A DNA stretch of 64,000 nucleotides from Egibacter sp. (GTDB taxonomy: Bacteria; Actinomycetota; Nitriliruptoria; Euzebyales; Egibacteraceae): positions 1 through 64,000 of the forward strand of contig PWFH01000031.1 of assembly GCA_003553795.1 (NCBI GenBank), written 5' to 3'. Below the pieces are notes generated by a model, which saw only the letters and a program-made list of their open reading frames with translations, was not told the DNA's origin and did not search any database. Each line of letters begins with the position of its first letter. The first letter of the stretch is position 1. Made by a program: the position numbers and the translations under genes. Positions 58,450 through 64,000 of the stretch are shown here, piece by piece.

Positions 58450-59223
58450 ATGCTCACCGTGGCCACCTACAACCTCCTGCACGGCCTCCACCTCGCCGAG
58501 CGCGGACGCCTCGACCTCGCCGCGGCAGCAGAGGTCATCGGGGGTCTCGACGCCGACGTCGTGGCCGTGCAGGAGGTCGACCGCGGCCTCGCGCGCACCG
58601 ACGGCGTCGACCAGGTCGCGTGGATCGCCGAGCGCCTCGGCTGGCACGGGGTGTTCGCGCCCGCGCTGGCCGGGGACCCCGAGACCGCCTGGCGCGCGAT
58701 CGCCGGCACCGACCCCGGGGGCCCCGCCTACGGCGTCGGCCTGCTCTCCCCCCACCGCCTCGCCGACCCCATGCGCCTGCTGCTGCCCGGCGGTGGCGAC
58801 GGCGAGCGCAAGCGCCAGGCCTCACTGCGCAACGCCGGCTGGGACCGCGAGCCGCGGGTCGCCCTGCGCGCCCACGTCGCCCTGCCGACCGGCCCGGTCG
58901 CGGTGACGACGACGCATCTGTCCTACCTGCCGTGGCGCGGCATCAACCAGCTGCGACGGGCCGCGGCCTGGGCCACTGACCGCGACCGCCCGGCGGTGCT
59001 CGTCGGCGACCTCAACCTGCCCGCCCGGCCGGTCCGCGCGCTCGTGACCGGCTGGACCCACGCCGAGGGACCGCCGACCTACCCCTCGTGGAGCCCCCGC
59101 CTGCAGATCGACCAGTTGCTCCTGCGCGGGCTCGCGGTCGCGGGCATCCGCACCGGCGAGCGCGCGACGAGCGACCACCTGCCGCTCGTCGCCGACCTCG
59201 TCGCGGCCCCGCTGCCGCGCTAG
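58450..59223 (+). CDS. Endonuclease/exonuclease/phosphatase-family hydrolase
   Basis: This 257-residue EEP-fold metal-dependent hydrolase has the strand ATYNLLHG with metal-binding Asn, AVQEVDRGLART with catalytic Glu, the His-containing TTTHLSYLP, VLVGDLNLPARP and the final Asp-His of ATSDHLPLVADL. The substrate could be DNA, phospholipid or a sugar phosphate. There is no signal peptide. ATG 58450 follows AGGAG. Confidence 0.9.
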   Translation: MLTVATYNLLHGLHLAERGRLDLAAAAEVIGGLDADVVAVQEVDRGLARTDGVDQVAWIAERLGWHGVFAPALAGDPETAWRAIAGTDPGGPAYGVGLLSPHRLADPMRLLLPGGGDGERKRQASLRNAGWDREPRVALRAHVALPTGPVAVTTTHLSYLPWRGINQLRRAAAWATDRDRPAVLVGDLNLPARPVRALVTGWTHAEGPPTYPSWSPRLQIDQLLLRGLAVAGIRTGERATSDHLPLVADLVAAPLPR

Positions 59224-59279
59224 GCGCCAGGCACCTGCTGGTAGGCTGCCGCCCGCGCAGCGTCGAGCGAGGAGGAGTC

Positions 59280-60059
59280 GTGGCGCGGATCAGCCCTGGC
59301 GCCGAGGCCTGGTCGGCCGCGGGCGGCGAGGTCGGCGCCCTCGTGCTCCACGGCTTCACCGGCAACCCCGCGAGCGTGCGCCCGCTCGCCGCGACGCTGG
59401 CCGAGGCCGGCCTCGCCGTCGAGCTGCCGCGCCTGCCCGGCCACGGCACGACCTGGCAGGAGCTCGGCCGCACGACGTGGCACGACTGGTCGCGCGAGGC
59501 GCACGCCGCGCTCGAGATCCTCGCCGCGCGCACCCGTCGGCGCATCGTCGTCGGGCTCTCGATGGGCGGGCTGCTCGGTCTGCACCTCGCCGCCACACGC
59601 CCCGGACTCCTCGACGGAATCGTCGCGATCAACCCCGCGCTGCGCCTGCACCACCACCCCCTGCTGCGCTTCGTCGGCACGCTCAAGCACGTGCTGCGCA
59701 GCTATCCCGCGCCGATGACCGACGACATCGCCCTGCCCGGGGTCAGCGAGCACGCCTACGACCGCGTGCCGCTGGCCGCGCTCGACTCGCTGCTCGAGCT
59801 CCAGCGCACCGCCGCGCTCGAGGACGTCACCGCGCCGCTGCTCGTGATGACCTCCCGCACCGACCACGTCGTGCCGCCGGAGGCCAGTGGCGAGGTCCTC
59901 GCGCGGGTCGCCTCGGTCGACCGCGAGCAGGTCTGGCTCGAGCGCTCGCTGCACGTCGCGACCCTCGACGCCGACGCCGACATCGTCCGCGCGCGTACCC
60001 TCGCCTTCGCCGACCGCGTCGCCGCGCCCCGTCGCGAGACCGCCGCCCACGAGGCCTAG
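59280..60059 (+). CDS. Carboxylesterase/monoacylglycerol-lipase-like alpha/beta hydrolase
   Basis: This 259-residue serine hydrolase (Est30-like) has the oxyanion segment LVLHGFTGNPASVR, nucleophile Ser in VGLSMGGLLGLHLA, Asp in MTSRTDHVVPP and His in LERSLHVATLD. These four features together identify a Ser-Asp-His triad and a cap domain of the short-chain esterase type. The GTG at 59280 is preceded by GAGGAGGAG. It may be cotranscribed with the next two genes, which start within 25 bp and with an overlap. Confidence 0.9.
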   Translation: MARISPGAEAWSAAGGEVGALVLHGFTGNPASVRPLAATLAEAGLAVELPRLPGHGTTWQELGRTTWHDWSREAHAALEILAARTRRRIVVGLSMGGLLGLHLAATRPGLLDGIVAINPALRLHHHPLLRFVGTLKHVLRSYPAPMTDDIALPGVSEHAYDRVPLAALDSLLELQRTAALEDVTAPLLVMTSRTDHVVPPEASGEVLARVASVDREQVWLERSLHVATLDADADIVRARTLAFADRVAAPRRETAAHEA

Positions 60060-60081
60060 CGAGGCCGAGAGGAGCACGAGC

Positions 60082-60531
60082 ATGGCCACCGGGCCGACCT
60101 CGATGACCGCCTGCCAGCGCCAGACCTTCCTCGCCGCGAGCAGCGCGGTCATGCCGGTCTGGCTCGCGATGATCCTCGCGCCGCGGGCACGGCTGACCCG
60201 CTGGCTCGTCGACCGCACCGCGACGCCGCTGCTCACCGCGCTCGGCGGCACCTACGTCGTCCTGCTCGCCCGTGGCCTGGCCTCCGGCGACGGCGACCGC
60301 GCCGACCTCCGCGACCCCGAGCAGGTTCGCGCCCTTCTGCAGAGCCCCGAGGGCTTCCTCACCGGCTGGCTGCACTACCTCGCCCTCGACCTCGTCCTCG
60401 GCGTGTGGATCTGGCGCACCGCGCAGGCCGAGGGCCGCCGCTGCCGCCTCGCGCTCGTGCTCGCGCTCATGGCCGGGCCGGCCGGGCTCGTCGTCTTCTC
60501 GCTGCAGCGCCGGCTCGCCCCGATCGGGTGA
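60082..60531 (+). CDS. ABA4-like (DUF4281) membrane protein
   Basis: This 149-residue membrane protein has about four helices (FLAASSAVMPVWLAMILAP, LLTALGGTYVVLLARGLA, YLALDLVLGVWIWRTAQ, LALVLALMAGPAGLVVFSL) and FLTGWLHYLALDL, typical of the DUF4281 group named for plant ABA4. Its biochemical role in bacteria is unknown. The ATG at 60082 has GAGAGGAG upstream. The stop overlaps the diguanylate cyclase start by 4 bp. Confidence 0.8.
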   Translation: MATGPTSMTACQRQTFLAASSAVMPVWLAMILAPRARLTRWLVDRTATPLLTALGGTYVVLLARGLASGDGDRADLRDPEQVRALLQSPEGFLTGWLHYLALDLVLGVWIWRTAQAEGRRCRLALVLALMAGPAGLVVFSLQRRLAPIG

Positions 60532-61667
60532 GCGCCACCCGAGGCTCCGTCGCGGGCGTCGACGACGTCGAGCGCACGCTCGAGGCGCGCAAGCGCCGCC
60601 TCTACCGCCTCGGCATCATCCTCGCCGTCGTCGTCATCGCGGTGAGCTGGCTCGCCCGCGGGCCCGACGACCCCCTGCTCACCTACGGCTACCCGCTCGT
60701 GGGCGTCGCGCTCGCCGCGTTCCTGCCGCTGCTCTCGCGCGAGGACGTCCCGCTTGTCCGCGTCGAGATCGGGCTCTTCCTCGTCGCCGCGCTCCTCATC
60801 CTCGTGCGGCTGGCCTGGCACCTCTTCCTCGCCGAGAGCCTCGAGGCGCAGCTCCTCGTGCTCGCCGGCGGGCACTACTGGGCCTTCGCCCTGCTCATGA
60901 TCTTCGGCTTCCTGATGTTCGACCGCCGGCTCGGCCTGCGCATGGGCGTCGGGCTGCTCGCCACCTCGCTGCTTCTCGCCCTCGCCGCGGTCGCCGTCGA
61001 CGCGGCCGAGGGCACGCTCGCCGCGACGCCGGTGACCTACCTCGTGCGCGTCCACGGCTTCCTGGCGCTGCTGCTCGTCCTCGTCGCCGGGGTCTCGAGC
61101 CTGCGCGAGCAGCTGCACCGCGCCCTCGAGCGCTCGGAGGTCCTGAGCTCGCGGGCGATGACCGACCCGCTCACCGGCCTCGCCAACCGCTGGGCCGCCG
61201 AAGAGCGCCTCGAGGCCGAGATCGGCGACGCGGCCCGCCGCCGGCGCGGGGTGGGCATCGCGCTCGCCGACGTCGACGGGTTCAAGGCGATCAACGACAC
61301 CCACGGCCACGGCAGCGGCGACGAGGTCCTCGGTGCGATCGCCGAGACCCTCGACGCCGAGGTCAGGGCCCGCGACCTCGTCGCCCGGTGGGGCGGCGAG
61401 GAGTTCCTCCTCGTCATGCCGGAGACGACCCCCCAGGAGGCCGCGCAGATCGCCGAGCGCTGCCGCCGTGCGATCGCCGACGCCACGCCGGCGGGCGTGG
61501 TGGTGACCGCGACCTTCGGCGTCGCCGGGCACCGCGAGGGTGAGAGCGCGAGCGCGCTCGTGCGCCGGGCCGACGTCGCGCTCTACCGCGGCAAGCGCAC
61601 GGGGCGCGACCGTGTCGAGATCGCCGAGCCGGCGGTCGACGCCAAGGGCGCCGCGCCCGGTTCGTAG
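60528..61667 (+). CDS. Membrane diguanylate cyclase
   Basis: This 379-residue protein has about six N-terminal helices (residues 25-185) and a C-terminal GGDEF domain with the active GGEEF in VARWGGEEFLLV. The inhibitory RxxD motif (RARD) stands five residues before it, so feedback by c-di-GMP is expected. DVDGFKAINDTHGHGSGDEVL is the usual metal and substrate segment. It makes c-di-GMP in response to an unknown signal sensed by the membrane helices. The GTG at 60528 overlaps the previous stop. Confidence 0.93.
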   Translation: MSATRGSVAGVDDVERTLEARKRRLYRLGIILAVVVIAVSWLARGPDDPLLTYGYPLVGVALAAFLPLLSREDVPLVRVEIGLFLVAALLILVRLAWHLFLAESLEAQLLVLAGGHYWAFALLMIFGFLMFDRRLGLRMGVGLLATSLLLALAAVAVDAAEGTLAATPVTYLVRVHGFLALLLVLVAGVSSLREQLHRALERSEVLSSRAMTDPLTGLANRWAAEERLEAEIGDAARRRRGVGIALADVDGFKAINDTHGHGSGDEVLGAIAETLDAEVRARDLVARWGGEEFLLVMPETTPQEAAQIAERCRRAIADATPAGVVVTATFGVAGHREGESASALVRRADVALYRGKRTGRDRVEIAEPAVDAKGAAPGS

Positions 61668-61748
61668 GGTTTTGCGCATGCCTGCGAGGTGACGCTCAAC
61701 TCCCCGCCAGCACGGCCGACGAGCCGGGCGACGACAGCGAGGAGAGCG

Positions 61749-63830
61749 TTGGACGACAGCCTGAGCGACCACGGCGGGCGCACCGCGGGCGAGGCGGTGC
61801 CAACGCGGGGCGCCCTGGCCGCCGACGGCCTCAGCGTCCACCGCCTCCTGCTCCTCGCGCTCTCGCGCGTCCCCAACGCCGTGGCGATCAGCGGGGCCGA
61901 GGGGGAGATCGTCTGGGCCAACGCCGCCTGGTCGTCGCTGACCGGCCACGCGGCCGAGACCGCCTACGGACGGCCGCTCACCGACCTCGGCGACGGAGTG
62001 CAGGACCCCGACGCCGACGCCACATGGCGGACCGTGCTCGCCGGGCGACCGGTGCAGGGCGAGCGCCGCATCGGCGCGCGCGACGGCGAGGCGCGCACGC
62101 TCACGCAGTCCCTCGCGCCGATCCCTGATGCCACGGGCGCGGTGCGCTTCGTCGTGGCGATCTGGACCGACGTGAGCGAGCTCGAGCAGGCCCGCGGCGA
62201 GCTCGCGCGCCGGGCAGCGCAGCAGACGGCGATCGCCACGCTCAGCCAGCACGCCCTCGGGATCAGCGACGCCCGCGACATCCTCGCCGCCGCGGAGCGC
62301 ACCCTCGGTGCGCACCTCGACACCGTCCCGACGGCGGTGCAGTGGGTCCCCGAGGGCAGTACGCACGACTGCGCCTCCCCCGGCTGCAGCGGGGTCTGCG
62401 TGAGCGTCGCGGGGCGCTGCGTGCTCACGCTCGAGGCCGGCGAGGCCGACCTCAACACCGAGGACCTCGGTTTCCTCCGCGCGGTCGCCGGCGTCGTCGA
62501 CGCGACGGTCGAGCGCCTCGACACCCGTGCGGAGATCACCCACCTCGCAAGCCACGACGGGCTCACCGGCCTGCCCAACCGCCCGCTCTTCCTGGACCGT
62601 CTCAGCCAGGCCGCCGCGGCGAGCGCGCGCACCGGTGACGCCTTCGCGGTGCTCGTCGTCGACCTCGACGACTTCAAGCTCGTCAACGACGCGCTCGGCC
62701 ACGAAACCGGCGACGAGGTCCTGCGGCGGGCCGCCGCGCGGCTCGGCGAGCTCGTCCGACCCGACGACACCGTCGCGCGCTTCGGCGGCGACGAGTTCGC
62801 CGTGCTCTGCCGCGCGCTCGACAGCGCGGAGTCGGCCTGCGGGGTCGCCGCCCGCCTCCACACCGCGCTCGAGACGGGCTTCGACGTCGCCGGGTCGCAC
62901 CTTCCGGTCAGCGCGAGCGTCGGGGTGGCCGTCGGCGACGCCGCGACCGACCCCGCAACGCTCCTCGGCCAGGCCGACAGCGCCGCGAACTGGGCCAAGG
63001 AGCGCGGCCGCAACCGTACCGAGCTCTTCACCCCACAGCTCGAGGAGGCCGCCCGCGCGCGCTTCGACGTCACCGCGGCACTGCGCCACGCGCTCGAGCA
63101 CGGCGGGATCACCGTCGCCCACCAGCCGGTGCTCGAGCTCGCGACCGGCAGGATCGTCGGCATCGAGGCCCTCGCACGGCTCGTCTTGCCCAGCGGGGCC
63201 ACGGTCCCGCCCGACGCCTTCATCGGCGTCGCCGAGTCCAACGGGCTCATCGGCGCGCTCGGAGAGGAGGTGCTGCGGCAGGCCTGCGCCGACGCCGCCC
63301 CTTGGATCGCCACGCGCAAGGGCTTCACCGTCTCGGTCAACCTCTCCCCCCGCCAGCTCGGCGACGAGTCGATCGTCCACCTCGTCGAGCGCACGCTCGC
63401 CGACACGGGAGTGCCGGCGGCCGCGCTGTGCCTCGAGCTCACCGAGTCGGCGATGCTCTCGGGCATCGGCACGAGCGAGGCGATCCGCGGGCTGCGGGCA
63501 CTCGGCGTCGCCCTCGCCCTCGACGACTTCGGCACCGGCTACAGCTCGCTCGCGCACCTACGCCACATGCCGATCGACGGCTTGAAGATCGACCGCTCGT
63601 TCGTCGACGCGATGGACGCGAGCACGAAGGACCGCGCCCTCGTCACCGCGGCGATCGACCTCGCCGAGGCCTTCGGGCTGGCCACGACCGCCGAGGGGGT
63701 CGAGACGCCCGCGCAGCGCGACGCGCTCACCGAGCTCGGCTGTCACCTCGCCCAGGGTTACCTCTGGAGCCGCCCGGTCGACGCCCCCACGCTCGCGGCG
63801 CTGCTCGACGAGCAGGCCGCGCCGGCGTGA
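61749..63830 (+). CDS. PAS-GGDEF-EAL c-di-GMP turnover protein
   Basis: This 693-residue cytoplasmic protein has an N-terminal PAS domain (about 35-150), a GAF-like region with Cys-rich DCASPGCSGVCVS, a GGDEF domain with intact GGDEF in ARFGGDEFAVLC and a C-terminal EAL domain. The EAL site is competent: GIEALARLV, NLSPRQL, LELTESAML, DDFGTGYSSL and TAEGVET are present. It may both make and degrade c-di-GMP. I chose TTG 61749 because GAGGAG precedes it; GTG 61689 would add 20 residues. It is 81 bp downstream of the cyclase gene. Confidence 0.92.
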   Translation: MDDSLSDHGGRTAGEAVPTRGALAADGLSVHRLLLLALSRVPNAVAISGAEGEIVWANAAWSSLTGHAAETAYGRPLTDLGDGVQDPDADATWRTVLAGRPVQGERRIGARDGEARTLTQSLAPIPDATGAVRFVVAIWTDVSELEQARGELARRAAQQTAIATLSQHALGISDARDILAAAERTLGAHLDTVPTAVQWVPEGSTHDCASPGCSGVCVSVAGRCVLTLEAGEADLNTEDLGFLRAVAGVVDATVERLDTRAEITHLASHDGLTGLPNRPLFLDRLSQAAAASARTGDAFAVLVVDLDDFKLVNDALGHETGDEVLRRAAARLGELVRPDDTVARFGGDEFAVLCRALDSAESACGVAARLHTALETGFDVAGSHLPVSASVGVAVGDAATDPATLLGQADSAANWAKERGRNRTELFTPQLEEAARARFDVTAALRHALEHGGITVAHQPVLELATGRIVGIEALARLVLPSGATVPPDAFIGVAESNGLIGALGEEVLRQACADAAPWIATRKGFTVSVNLSPRQLGDESIVHLVERTLADTGVPAAALCLELTESAMLSGIGTSEAIRGLRALGVALALDDFGTGYSSLAHLRHMPIDGLKIDRSFVDAMDASTKDRALVTAAIDLAEAFGLATTAEGVETPAQRDALTELGCHLAQGYLWSRPVDAPTLAALLDEQAAPA

Positions 63831-63893
63831 GCGCCACGGCGGCCGCTGGCCTACGCTGCCGCCGACGCCCCACGAGCCCACAGGAGCCGCGGC

Positions 63894-64000
63894 ATGCCGA
63901 CCCGCTTCCACGCCGACACCGTCCTGCCCTGCGACCCCGCCTTCGCGGTGCACCGCCCCGGCGTCGTCGACGTCGACGACGACGGGCGGCTGGCCTGGGT
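63894..64000 (+). CDS. Amidohydrolase-family protein (partial, N-terminus only)
   Basis: The gene enters the window at its right edge. Only 35 residues are visible (from MPTRFHADTVLPCDPAF to DVDDDGRLAWV), which resemble the first beta-sandwich of TRZ/ATZ-type amidohydrolases (deaminases). The ATG at 63894 has CAGGAG about 8 bp upstream. The metal ligands lie beyond the window, so the family is only a moderate call. Confidence 0.5.
   Translation, partial: MPTRFHADTVLPCDPAFAVHRPGVVDVDDDGRLAW

Noticed and set aside
60375-63557. Very long open frame on the minus strand opposite the c-di-GMP genes
   Set aside because: It is an antisense shadow: Arg/Gly/Ala-rich without motifs, while the plus strand carries complete GGDEF and EAL domains.

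Overview
The window is very GC-rich and densely packed, with GTG and TTG starts, many 4-bp ATGA/GTGA start-stop overlaps and strong AGGAGG-type ribosome sites. Gene content is actinobacterial: a SufR-B-D-Rieske-C-S-U-T operon, MoeZ, VanW and NlpC/P60 wall proteins, a DasR/NagR-like GntR regulator and actinobacterial-style promoters. Lipoproteins with long Asp/Glu linkers and the generally acidic proteins suggest a salt-adapted high-GC lineage, possibly Nitriliruptoria/Egibacter-like; this taxonomic guess is inference only. No tRNA, rRNA, CRISPR array, transposase or integrase was seen.

Layout. 1-9921: a sugar regulon made of an RbsABC-type importer (minus strand), a divergent catabolic operon (ROK kinase, SIS protein, SDR, FAD oxidoreductase, phosphotriesterase-like lactonase) and a GntR/UTRA regulator. 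The two divergent promoters each carry the same operator at about +1. 10055-17416: cell envelope (M23 peptidase, VanW protein, two CNNM/CBS transporters, NlpC/P60 hydrolase). 17632-21325: MoeZ and a hybrid histidine kinase. 21437-28308: the SUF iron-sulfur operon, led by a SufR-like repressor that is probably translated from a leaderless message. 28395-36920: mixed housekeeping genes, a TetR-regulated ABC exporter with two operators, an 18-bp tandem repeat and an N-terminally extended IF-1.

37025-48800 is the most interesting part, a corrinoid supply-and-use island. On the minus strand are cobalamin-assembly genes (cobS, a histidine phosphatase, a CbiE-like fragment, cobT). On the plus strand a cobalamin riboswitch precedes a BtuFCD-type importer. 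It is followed by an unknown thioredoxin-fold protein, a Tat-exported reductive dehalogenase (RdhA) with two 4Fe-4S motifs, a three-helix RdhB-like anchor, a membrane NAD(P)H flavocytochrome b reductase and a small cytochrome c. Together these suggest a route from cytoplasmic NAD(P)H across the membrane to a B12-dependent dehalogenase outside the cell, with its cofactor uptake encoded next door. This functional model is inference from motifs and gene order.

48801-64000: an acyl-CoA dehydrogenase behind a 34-bp palindrome, Sua5, MscL, RecD2-like helicase, a BON protein, an RsbW-like kinase, an EEP hydrolase, an esterase, two c-di-GMP enzymes and the start of an amidohydrolase.
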